A stretch of 64,000 bases of DNA, taken from NCBI GenBank assembly GCA_023137315.1, contig JAGLPP010000027.1, positions 1 through 64,000 on the forward strand, given 5' to 3'. Under the pieces are notes generated by a model, which was not told the origin of the DNA, made no database searches, and saw only the letters and a program-made list of their open reading frames with translations. The stretch comes from Bacteriovoracaceae bacterium (GTDB lineage Bacteria > Bdellovibrionota > Bacteriovoracia > Bacteriovoracales > Bacteriovoracaceae). This document shows, one piece after another, positions 11,316 through 19,176 of this stretch. How positions within the stretch are numbered: position 1 is the stretch's first letter; each line of letters begins with the position of its first letter. The translations under genes were made by a program, and so were the position numbers.

Positions 11316-11503
11316 AAGAACTTTATCCGGCCATTATAAAAATATCAATCATTTTAACAATTATGAGTTTAATCAGCGTAGCACTAACTATTAGTATTGC
11401 GGGCCCGGAACTGATTGTCTCAATTATATCATTAGGGTTGTCGCTTACTGTGCTGATGATAACTCTTTCAATAGTTGGTCTATTTCAATCTTTGCAAAAT
11501 TAG
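11312..11503 (+). CDS. small two-helix membrane protein coupled to the importer operon
   Basis: 63 codons from a GTG that overlaps the previous stop (GTGA). The product is almost wholly hydrophobic: two membrane segments (about residues 8-30 and 33-58) separated by G-P-E-L, with charge only at the N-terminus (K-E, K). The 3' 59 nt lie antisense to the end of the GH130 gene. The 4-nt overlap with the ATPase gene argues it is translated. No family recognised; it could be a small accessory subunit of the importer. Confidence 0.55.
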   Translation: MKELYPAIIKISIILTIMSLISVALTISIAGPELIVSIISLGLSLTVLMITLSIVGLFQSLQN

Positions 11504-12704
11504 TGTATAAATCGGAAGCGGCGTAAGGAATAACTAAATAACCATTATGAATAATGGCACCACAGGTATACACCACATTTGGTACATAACCTTCACGCTC
11601 TTTTTCGTCTGGAGACAATAGAGGTTTCTCTGAGCGCTTGAGCACCTTTGACGGATCATTTAAATCCAACAACATTGCTCCAATACAATATTTGCGTAAA
11701 GGTCCCACCCCATGAGTTAGTAAAAGCCAACCATCTGGAGTTTCCATTGGAGAACCACAATTACCAATTTTCGCCTGTTCCCAAATAAACTTTGGGCCTG
11801 CAATTTTTTCACCGGTTTCCCAGCTATAAAGATCATCCGAATAATTAATAAATAAACTCTCACCGTCTGCGCGTGAAATCATGGCGTATTTGCCATTTAT
11901 TTTGCGTGGAAACAGGGCCATCCCCTTATTGTTGGAAAATTTTCCTTTTAATGCCTTGGAGGTGAAACTGATAAAATCCTTGGTTTGAATAATTTTGGAT
12001 TTGATATGGTGTCCATCATATCCAGTATAGCTTGCCAAATATTCTTCTTCACCGTTGTCATCAGTAAACTTCACAAAACGAAAATCTTCAATTCCTTTAC
12101 ACTCGTCTTGCACCTCGGGGAAAATAACTCTTTCAGAAAGCAGAGAATTCGCTCTAAAGACGAGTTTATAATCTGTGTTGGAAATTTTCATCAGAGTTTG
12201 AGGAAGCTCGGCAAATTTCTCCCTTTTTATAAGGCTGATGGTTCCATCAGCAGATATGAGTCCCTCTCTAAATGTCAAAGAAGATATGTGTCCTTCGCCG
12301 GTGGCCCTTAGGCTAAGAATAATTTTCAACTTGTTATCACTTACTCCACTTTGATCAGGGTGGACAATTATAGAAGGATTAAAAAGAGCGGCTGCTTCAA
12401 AGGAATACTCCATGGTGGAAAGTAATCCGAGAAGTCTAGTCCTTTCAGAAGATAATTTCGCAAAATTTTCCAGTTTAACTTCAACCAGCTTTGAATTTCT
12501 TAAAATATTTTCTGCAAACAATCGATGTCGATGTTTAAAAGATGATTCATACTCTCTATAAATATCTACACACTCTGTTTCTGATAATGAACTGACAAAA
12601 TCGGCAATTCTTTTAATATAATCTTTTCCGCCGTAAAGACGTAAACGCATGATAACCCTGGAACAATCAGACGTGATTGATTCCTGAGCTTTTATCATTT
12701 TCAT
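11445..12704 (-). CDS. glycoside hydrolase/phosphorylase family 130 protein
   Basis: About 419 aa with the five-bladed propeller pattern of GH130 (former DUF377), enzymes that phosphorolyse or hydrolyse beta-mannosides. Visible landmarks: F-N-P-S-I near residue 108, C-K-G-I-E-D-F-R-F (the E-D-x-R motif) near 205, Y-T-G-Y-D-G-H, G-N-K-G-M-A-L-F-P-R-K, S-P-M-E-T-P-D-G-W-L-L-L-T-H-G-V-G near 325 and V-P-N-V-V-Y-T-C-G-A near 380. An ATG at 12725 abuts the previous gene's stop but has no Shine-Dalgarno; the ATG at 12704 has AGGAG (12712-12716) at good spacing, so I start there. No signal peptide, so probably cytoplasmic. Confidence 0.88.
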   Translation of the reverse strand: MKMIKAQESITSDCSRVIMRLRLYGGKDYIKRIADFVSSLSETECVDIYREYESSFKHRHRLFAENILRNSKLVEVKLENFAKLSSERTRLLGLLSTMEYSFEAAALFNPSIIVHPDQSGVSDNKLKIILSLRATGEGHISSLTFREGLISADGTISLIKREKFAELPQTLMKISNTDYKLVFRANSLLSERVIFPEVQDECKGIEDFRFVKFTDDNGEEEYLASYTGYDGHHIKSKIIQTKDFISFTSKALKGKFSNNKGMALFPRKINGKYAMISRADGESLFINYSDDLYSWETGEKIAGPKFIWEQAKIGNCGSPMETPDGWLLLTHGVGPLRKYCIGAMLLDLNDPSKVLKRSEKPLLSPDEKEREGYVPNVVYTCGAIIHNGYLVIPYAASDLYTNFAKIEIDQLLKELSSAQ

Positions 12705-12725
12705 TATTTTACTCCTGGATCTCAT

Positions 12726-13559
12726 CTAAAAATAATTAATTACCATGGCAATATTGTAAACGTTGGTATTTGACCAATTATGATTGTAGAAAATACCTTT
12801 TTTTGAGTCACCGGTATAAACCCGCCAGGTGGTCGTTAGATTAAACCTTACCAAGCTGGTAGCGCGATAGGAAAGGACAGGAATCAGGTGATAGCCTCGT
12901 TCTCGTAAACCAGAAACTTTTCGAACGTCTTCATAGCGAAAGTTTGTAGAAAATTCAAAATTCTGTCCTGGTTTAAATATTGGTGTGAAAAGAAGTGCAT
13001 GGTAATCCCGGTTTAAATCCGAATGAGATCGCTTCCTTGCCCTGATTTCGTATTTGACAGAGGTGGAGAGGCTAAACCAGGTATTAAAATCTTTTGAAAA
13101 GGAAAGACCTGATATAAATTTACCATGGTAATTATTTTTAGCCTCATCATTTAATTCCTGAACGAACAGGGCTTCGTAGTTGGAGTTAATTCTAAAAGTT
13201 GATAAAGAGAATACTTTTCCAGAGACTTTATAAAGTATCTCATTCAAGCGAGTTCCTTTCTTTTCCGATGAATTATTTCGCCATAACATTTTTGGCATAA
13301 GCATGGTGGAATGATTCTCAGTAAGCTCTTTTACCAATCCAAGCCCCATACCGCTGTTAAATCCATCTATCTCTGTTTTGGCGTTTCGATGTTGTTCTAC
13401 ATTCATTTCACTAAAGCAATGATGTTTCCTGGTCAAAGGAGCTAACGTATTCAACGTCTTTAAAACGTCAGTCTTTTGAATCTCTGCTGAAAAAGCAGAT
13501 GATACCATAAGACAAAAAATTAATAATTTACAAAAATTTAGCTTCATTATTTTCAACAT
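12726..13559 (-). CDS. predicted outer-membrane beta-barrel protein
   Basis: 277 aa with a signal peptide (positive start, hydrophobic stretch to A-F-S-A, residues ~1-25) and a mature part of alternating polar/hydrophobic strands rich in aromatics (for example F-S-L-S-T-F-R-I-N-S-N-Y-E, K-F-I-S-G-L-S-F-S, W-F-S-L-S-T-S-V-K-Y-E). It ends in a terminal Phe (I-N-Y-F), the usual outer-membrane assembly signal. No named family recognised. An alternative start is Met5 (13547); neither has a clear ribosome-binding site. It precedes the GH130 gene with 21 nt between its stop and the chosen GH130 start. Confidence 0.72.
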   Translation of the reverse strand: MLKIMKLNFCKLLIFCLMVSSAFSAEIQKTDVLKTLNTLAPLTRKHHCFSEMNVEQHRNAKTEIDGFNSGMGLGLVKELTENHSTMLMPKMLWRNNSSEKKGTRLNEILYKVSGKVFSLSTFRINSNYEALFVQELNDEAKNNYHGKFISGLSFSKDFNTWFSLSTSVKYEIRARKRSHSDLNRDYHALLFTPIFKPGQNFEFSTNFRYEDVRKVSGLRERGYHLIPVLSYRATSLVRFNLTTTWRVYTGDSKKGIFYNHNWSNTNVYNIAMVINYF

Positions 13560-13587
13560 CTACTGAAAAAGTTGGTCTTTGCATACG

Positions 13588-13608
13588 ATATTACTATTTT
13601 TGTAATAT
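13588..13608. promoter_or_regulatory. AT-rich inverted repeat between divergent genes
   Basis: ATATTAC, a 7-nt spacer, then GTAATAT, lying 29 bp upstream of the barrel gene's start in the 186-bp divergent region to the 657-aa orphan. It could be an operator or a weak hairpin; AT-only symmetry arises easily by chance in this DNA. Confidence 0.25.
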
Positions 13609-13745
13609 TTTCAATCATTCACTGTAAATTAAGGACATCCCTTTGTTATTAATCAGATATTTTCAAGTAACTGTTTAAAATTACAAACCATATAAAAATT
13701 CCCCTCCCCCATCACAAAGTTAATTAAGTTTTGTAAGGTCCAATT

Positions 13746-15719
13746 ATGGTGAGAATAATTTTTATAATATCGTTGATTACATTGATTCAATTGGTGACGA
13801 TAACACCGTCATCTGCCAACAATAATTCATGCACCAAATTGTTACAGGCTTTTATTAAGGATTCAGGAAATTTAAAATTCAAAGATAATCAAACCAAAAT
13901 TTTAAAACAATTACTTGAAAACAAGGGGATTGCCGAGGAAGATATTCCCGGACTCATGAACAGACTTACAAGAATGACTTCTGAATACGGAGTAAAACCC
14001 AAACAATTAATTGGCATCTTTGCTGATATAAAAGCAGAACGTTGCAGGACTGATGTTATAACCGGCCGAAAACAATTGATGGATTTTATTGATTTTTATT
14101 CCAAAAAACATGGTGACAAACTTTCAGTCAACGACATCATTAGAATTATAAATGACAACCTGATTTGGATGTATCTTGGTAAAAATTATTCTAAAAAGGG
14201 CAAAAAGCTATTTAAAGAGATTGCAGATATTCCTTCCGGTGGAATTCCAGGCAAGCTCAAGCTTTGGATTAAAAATAGAAAAGCAATGTTGAAGACGAAA
14301 CAAGCACAACAAAAACTTAAATTGAAAGCCTATGATTATACCGCCCGTGAATATATGCGACTCATAGAGAAGCCTTTTTCAAAATATGATTCAGTAGAGG
14401 ATATGCACCACGATACAATTGAAGCCATCTTGAATTTTGCTGCCATAGAAGCCAGATTCAAGCCGAATGAGGTCATTTCCCATTTCGAAAATAATATTTT
14501 TCCAAATATTGATGAAGAATCATTTCAACAGCTAAAAAAAGGAACAAAAAAATTGAAGGATTTTTTATCTGATGAATTTGAACGTTTTTCCAAGTTCAAA
14601 GATTCAGCATTTTTACCCAAAGAATTCAAAAAGCCAATTGGCACGATAGGAGATGTGCCAAAGGAAATTAAACATTCTTTGACAGATGAAATGAGAAAGG
14701 CAGGAAAGAAGGCATTGGACATTCAACAAAAATGTTCAGGTAAAGTCGATTGTTTAAACTCCAAAATGAAGAATTTAAAAGCAAAGATTTCTTTAGAATT
14801 TCATTTATCCGCAGTTAAAAAAAGAATGTCCAAGTTGTATCCTTGTCTTAGTCGCAATAAGTTGGTTGTGGCAGATATGTTTACAGGCTTAAGCTTCTTT
14901 ACTGCACAAACCATTTGGCGCTATCGTGACAAATGGGGAACCAAGGATTTTCCATACGAGAATTTTGTAAATTCCTATCTATGGTTTTCCATTGGATCCG
15001 AGGCAGGCTGCCGAGGTATGTTCAGATCACGCCAGAAATTTGGAGAAGCAGTAAAATTGGTTCCGGCCACTCGAAAAGAAAACTTAAAACATTTCTGGAA
15101 ACGCTACTATCCGCCATTGCTGGTGACCTCTGCATCTGTGAGTTCTTTTCTGGGAGTGAGATATTACCTCGATAGAAAATTAGAAAGGGAAGAGCCTTTA
15201 ACCAAAGAACAAATATTGTATGATTTACCGGTTTATACACTCTATAGTTCAGTTTATGGGCCGATGAAAAGCCTTTTATTGGTGGACAGAATAAAATATA
15301 TCACCATACCTTCCATTACCAGAATGCTTACACGCAATGTAGTTAGTGAGAAGATTAAAAGTATTGCCACCTGGCTTTTATTAACCGGTGTGGACAAGGG
15401 AATAATTGGCTGGCTCAATCTTATGGAGTGGCGTTTCTTTGATGAGATATTCATTAAAAAATATCATGAATTTATAGAAAGAAGAAAAGAAAGCGAAGAG
15501 ACAGAAAAAGTTGGATCGCCACTGGGTCAAAAAGTTAAAATCAGCACTATCGTAGATGATGAAGATGCCCCTTTTTCCATATATGGTGTGGATTATGGCG
15601 AGACTTTTCAGAATAATACGATTCAAAAAATAATTTTGGAAATTGAAGCTTTAAATATTGAAAGCACTCAGAATGAATTGGTTTTAAAGAGACTGTCAAA
15701 CGAACAATACTTGGATTGA
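13746..15719 (+). CDS. exported protein of unknown function with C-terminal membrane segments
   Basis: 657 aa; signal peptide at residues 1-25 (hydrophobic run ending S-S-A-N). Residues ~25-370 are charged, helical and lysine-rich. Residues ~375-600 contain several hydrophobic stretches (around L-V-V-A-D-M-F-T-G-L-S-F-F, P-P-L-L-V-T-S-A-S-V, S-I-A-T-W-L-L-L-T-G-V) that could be membrane helices. The tail is acidic. Cysteines occur in pairs (C-S-G-K-V-D-C, C-L-S, C-R). I do not recognise the family. AAGG lies before the ATG. The gene stands alone between divergent and convergent neighbours. Confidence 0.65.
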   Translation: MVRIIFIISLITLIQLVTITPSSANNNSCTKLLQAFIKDSGNLKFKDNQTKILKQLLENKGIAEEDIPGLMNRLTRMTSEYGVKPKQLIGIFADIKAERCRTDVITGRKQLMDFIDFYSKKHGDKLSVNDIIRIINDNLIWMYLGKNYSKKGKKLFKEIADIPSGGIPGKLKLWIKNRKAMLKTKQAQQKLKLKAYDYTAREYMRLIEKPFSKYDSVEDMHHDTIEAILNFAAIEARFKPNEVISHFENNIFPNIDEESFQQLKKGTKKLKDFLSDEFERFSKFKDSAFLPKEFKKPIGTIGDVPKEIKHSLTDEMRKAGKKALDIQQKCSGKVDCLNSKMKNLKAKISLEFHLSAVKKRMSKLYPCLSRNKLVVADMFTGLSFFTAQTIWRYRDKWGTKDFPYENFVNSYLWFSIGSEAGCRGMFRSRQKFGEAVKLVPATRKENLKHFWKRYYPPLLVTSASVSSFLGVRYYLDRKLEREEPLTKEQILYDLPVYTLYSSVYGPMKSLLLVDRIKYITIPSITRMLTRNVVSEKIKSIATWLLLTGVDKGIIGWLNLMEWRFFDEIFIKKYHEFIERRKESEETEKVGSPLGQKVKISTIVDDEDAPFSIYGVDYGETFQNNTIQKIILEIEALNIESTQNELVLKRLSNEQYLD

Positions 15720-15722
15720 GAC

Positions 15723-15769
15723 TACTGCGAATGCCATGCTTCACAGTAATACTTTAAATAATTTTTTTA
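15723..15769 (+). terminator. possible terminator between the 657-aa gene and uvrA
   Basis: TACTGCGAA and TTCACAGTA form a 9-bp stem with one C/A mismatch around an 8-nt loop just after the stop codon. It is followed, after an AT-rich gap, by a run of T (15762-15768). The hairpin-to-T distance is longer than normal, so this is a weak call. Confidence 0.35.
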
Positions 15770-18616
15770 TCAAAGAACCTTTTTAAGGTATTTTCCGGTA
15801 TAACTTCCTTTTATTTTGGATACATCCTCAGGAGTTCCCTCGGCAACAATTTTTCCTCCGGCCTTTCCTCCATCAGGGCCAAGATCAATAATCCAATCGG
15901 AACATTTTATAACATCCATATTATGTTCAATAACAATAACGGTATTACCGGCATCAACCAGTCTTGAAAGAACCTTCAGCAGCATTTTTATATCCCTGAA
16001 ATGAAGTCCTGTTGTGGGTTCATCCAAAAGATAAAGAGTTTCCCCTGTAGCAGCTTTTGCAAGTTCACGGGCAAGCTTAATCCTCTGGGCCTCTCCTCCT
16101 GATAAGGTTGTTGCTGATTGTCCAAGTTTTATATAAGCAAGACCAACATCCACAAGAGTTTGAAGTATTTTTTTGATTTTCGGCTGGTTTAAAAATAATT
16201 CATAGGCCTGCAAAACGGAAAGGTCCAGTATATCAGCTATGGAATGTCCCTTGAAAAGAACTTCAAGAGTTGCATCATTAAAACGTCTTCCTTTGCACGA
16301 TTCGCAGGGAACAAAAACATCTGCCAGAAAATGCATCTCAACCCTGATAAATCCATCACCCTGACATTTTTCGCACCTTCCGCCTTTTACATTGAATGAA
16401 AATCTTCCTTTTTTATATCCTCTCTCCCTCGATTCGGGCATCAAGGCATAAAGATCTCTTATATAATCAAAAACCTTGGTATAAGTGGCAGGATTACTTC
16501 TTGGTGTCCGTCCAATCGGTTTTTGATTAATATTGATAACTTTGTTTAGATGCTCAAGACCTGAGATACTTTTGTGATCCCCTATCTCAATAACCGAATC
16601 ATGAAGTTTTTGGGCAAGTGCCGGATAGAGGATTTGATTTATCAACGACGATTTTCCTGCTCCTGAAACTCCAGTTATTGTGATGAAACCACCAAGAGGA
16701 ATCTTTACCGTTAAGTTATCAAGATTGTTTTGATTGGCATTTCTTATGATGATTTGTTTTCCTAAAAATTTTCTTCTTGTTGATGGAAGCGAAATTTTCT
16801 CTTTTCCCGAAAGATATCTCCCCGTGACCGATCGTGGATTTTTAATAATTTGTTCAGGAGTTCCCTCTGCTACAATTTGTCCTCCAAGGTGTCCTGCACC
16901 TGGACCGATATCAACAACCCAATCAGCCGTTTCCATGGTTTCCTGATCGTGTTCCACCACTATGAGAGTGTTTCCAATATTGCGAAGATGGCAAAGAGTT
17001 TGAAGAAGTTTTTTGTTGTCTTTTTGATGAAGCCCTATGGATGGTTCATCAAGGATATACAAAACTCCAGTCAGTTCGGAGCCAATTTGAGAAGCAAGTC
17101 TTATTCTTTGGGATTCTCCTCCTGACAGCGTAGGTCCGGCCCTGTTAAGGGATAAATAATCAAGTCCAACGTTAACAAGAAATTTAAGCCTGCTCAAAAT
17201 TTCCTTGTTCAGCTCATTTGAAATCAGCTTTCTGTTTCCTTCAAACTTCAGGTTTTTTATAAAATCACAGGCCTCGCCAATAGTCATTTCAGTGACATCA
17301 AAAATTGATTTATCCTTAATTAAAATATGTAATGCCTCTTCTTTTAACCTTTTTCCGTTACATGCCTTGCAGGATTTCGAGGACATGAATTTTCCATACC
17401 ATTTTTTCATTCCCTCAGATTTTGTCTGCTTGAATCTCCTGAGCATGGAATGAACAATTCCCTCAAAACCGGACTGAACCTCACCCCTGAAATTTTTTGA
17501 CTGCCAATCCACCCTTAGTTCCTGTCCCTGGGCACCAAAAAGAATCATTTTTTGAATTTTTTTATTCAATTTTTTCCATGGTACATCAAGTTTAAGTCCC
17601 CATTGCTCCTGCATTGCCTTGATTTTTGCCTTACCCCAGCTATTATCAAGATCCTTGTCAACAGAAAAATACCCCCTCCACGGAACTATCGCCCCGTCCT
17701 TTATACTTAAATTTTTATCGGGCACTACTTTATCCTGGTCGATCGTAAGAAGCGTTCCTATGCCATTACAATGCTTGCACATTCCGATAGGGGAATTAAA
17801 GGAAAAAAGCTGTGGAGAAAGTTCTGGATAAGCTATGTTGCAACATGAACGGGACTCACTCATTTTTAAATCTTCGCGATCAACAACATGAACAATCATT
17901 TGTCCATGTCCATATTTAAGCGCAACTTCAACGGAATCAATCAAGCGTTTTTTTATCCCATTTTTTATCACCAGACGATCAACCACCACTTCAATATTAT
18001 GTTTTTTATTTTTTTGAAGTAAAACAACATCCTTGATGTTTTGAATCACTCCATCAATTCTTACACGTTGAAATCCTCCCCGCTTCAGTTCATCTATTCT
18101 ATCCCTGTGTTCCCCTTTTCTGTTCTCAACAATTGGAGCAAGAATCATGATTTTTGATCCGGGGGGAATACTCATAATTTGCGCGACCATCTCCTCAGGG
18201 GAACCTCTTCCGACTGGTTTGTTGCACTTTATGCAATATTGTTCACCTACTCTTGCAAACAAAACTCTTAAATAGTCATAGATTTCAGTGATTGTTCCAA
18301 CCGTTGAGCGTGGATTTTTACTTGCGGCCTTTTGCTCTATTGAAATTGTCGGAGATAATCCCTTGATTGTGTCATATTTTGGTTTTTCCATCTGGCCTAT
18401 GAATTGTCTTGCATATGCCGATAACGACTCAACATATCGCCTCTGGCCTTCAGCAAAAATCGTATCAAAGGCAAGTGAGGATTTTCCAGAACCGGAAACT
18501 CCGGTAAAAACAATTAACTTTTTTTTAGGCAACTCCAAAGTGACATTTTTAAGATTATGCTCCCTGGCACCCTTTACAATTATTGAATCAAGTTCAGCTT
18601 TATTTTTTCCAACCAT
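15770..18616 (-). CDS. uvrA: UvrABC excinuclease subunit A
   Basis: About 948 aa, the normal UvrA length. This damage-recognition ATPase loads UvrB in nucleotide excision repair. It has two ABC ATPase halves: G-V-S-G-S-G-K-S-S near residue 40 and G-V-S-G-A-G-K-S-S near 640, signatures L-S-G-G-E-S-Q-R-I-R and L-S-G-G-E-A-Q-R-I-K, and zinc fingers C-x2-C...C-x2-C including the C-E-K-C-Q-G-D-G-F motif near 735. G-A-R-E-H-N-L-K-N sits at the N-terminus. I chose the ATG at 18616; an in-frame TTG at 18634 would add six residues. Neither has a clear Shine-Dalgarno. Single gene, convergent with its downstream neighbour. Confidence 0.97.
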   Translation of the reverse strand: MVGKNKAELDSIIVKGAREHNLKNVTLELPKKKLIVFTGVSGSGKSSLAFDTIFAEGQRRYVESLSAYARQFIGQMEKPKYDTIKGLSPTISIEQKAASKNPRSTVGTITEIYDYLRVLFARVGEQYCIKCNKPVGRGSPEEMVAQIMSIPPGSKIMILAPIVENRKGEHRDRIDELKRGGFQRVRIDGVIQNIKDVVLLQKNKKHNIEVVVDRLVIKNGIKKRLIDSVEVALKYGHGQMIVHVVDREDLKMSESRSCCNIAYPELSPQLFSFNSPIGMCKHCNGIGTLLTIDQDKVVPDKNLSIKDGAIVPWRGYFSVDKDLDNSWGKAKIKAMQEQWGLKLDVPWKKLNKKIQKMILFGAQGQELRVDWQSKNFRGEVQSGFEGIVHSMLRRFKQTKSEGMKKWYGKFMSSKSCKACNGKRLKEEALHILIKDKSIFDVTEMTIGEACDFIKNLKFEGNRKLISNELNKEILSRLKFLVNVGLDYLSLNRAGPTLSGGESQRIRLASQIGSELTGVLYILDEPSIGLHQKDNKKLLQTLCHLRNIGNTLIVVEHDQETMETADWVVDIGPGAGHLGGQIVAEGTPEQIIKNPRSVTGRYLSGKEKISLPSTRRKFLGKQIIIRNANQNNLDNLTVKIPLGGFITITGVSGAGKSSLINQILYPALAQKLHDSVIEIGDHKSISGLEHLNKVININQKPIGRTPRSNPATYTKVFDYIRDLYALMPESRERGYKKGRFSFNVKGGRCEKCQGDGFIRVEMHFLADVFVPCESCKGRRFNDATLEVLFKGHSIADILDLSVLQAYELFLNQPKIKKILQTLVDVGLAYIKLGQSATTLSGGEAQRIKLARELAKAATGETLYLLDEPTTGLHFRDIKMLLKVLSRLVDAGNTVIVIEHNMDVIKCSDWIIDLGPDGGKAGGKIVAEGTPEDVSKIKGSYTGKYLKKVL

Positions 18617-18713
18617 AAACAAGTCTATACTCAAAAAAGCAGTATTTGAGAACCCTGCTGATAAATTAAAGTGATTTCACGTAATTACCGATAAAATATG
18701 ACGGGGGATTTAC

Positions 18714-19166
18714 ATGAAATACGTCATCATATTAACGGCTTTTTTTGGACTTTCAGCCTGTTCCACTTTTTACAACGGGAAGGCCGAAAAAAAGCACACC
18801 ATAAGAACGCCCGCCTCTATGAAAAAAAGCTATCAATGCTATGTTGTCCGGATTAAATGCGCAAATTGTGCCATATGCAAACATTCTGACCCCAACATTG
18901 TGATCTCCAATCTTCAAGAGCTTTATGGTTATATGAAAAGATTAGAGGAAGACAATTCCGAGATAGGCTACGAATTCTATCTCGACAGGAAAATTGCCGG
19001 AATTACTGTTCGTTATACTACCGACCGTGAAACAGCAAAAAACATGTTAATCGTTCACGTTAAGGATGGAATCAATAACGATTTCAAGGAAGGCCTGGAG
19101 TATTTTAAAACCAACTGCCGGGAATATACTCTCGACACGCTGGAGTTACCCGAAACATCGCTATAA
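18714..19166 (+). CDS. small lipoprotein of unknown function
   Basis: 150 aa; lipobox L-S-A-C with Cys16 after a short hydrophobic signal. The mature part has a tight cysteine cluster (C-A-N-C-A-I-C-K, around residues 57-64) plus two more cysteines, suggesting disulphides or metal binding. GGGGGA precedes the ATG. The 3' end faces the convergent 799-aa lipoprotein gene 10 nt away. No family recognised. Confidence 0.65.
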   Translation: MKYVIILTAFFGLSACSTFYNGKAEKKHTIRTPASMKKSYQCYVVRIKCANCAICKHSDPNIVISNLQELYGYMKRLEEDNSEIGYEFYLDRKIAGITVRYTTDRETAKNMLIVHVKDGINNDFKEGLEYFKTNCREYTLDTLELPETSL

Positions 19167-19176
19167 ACATCCATTC

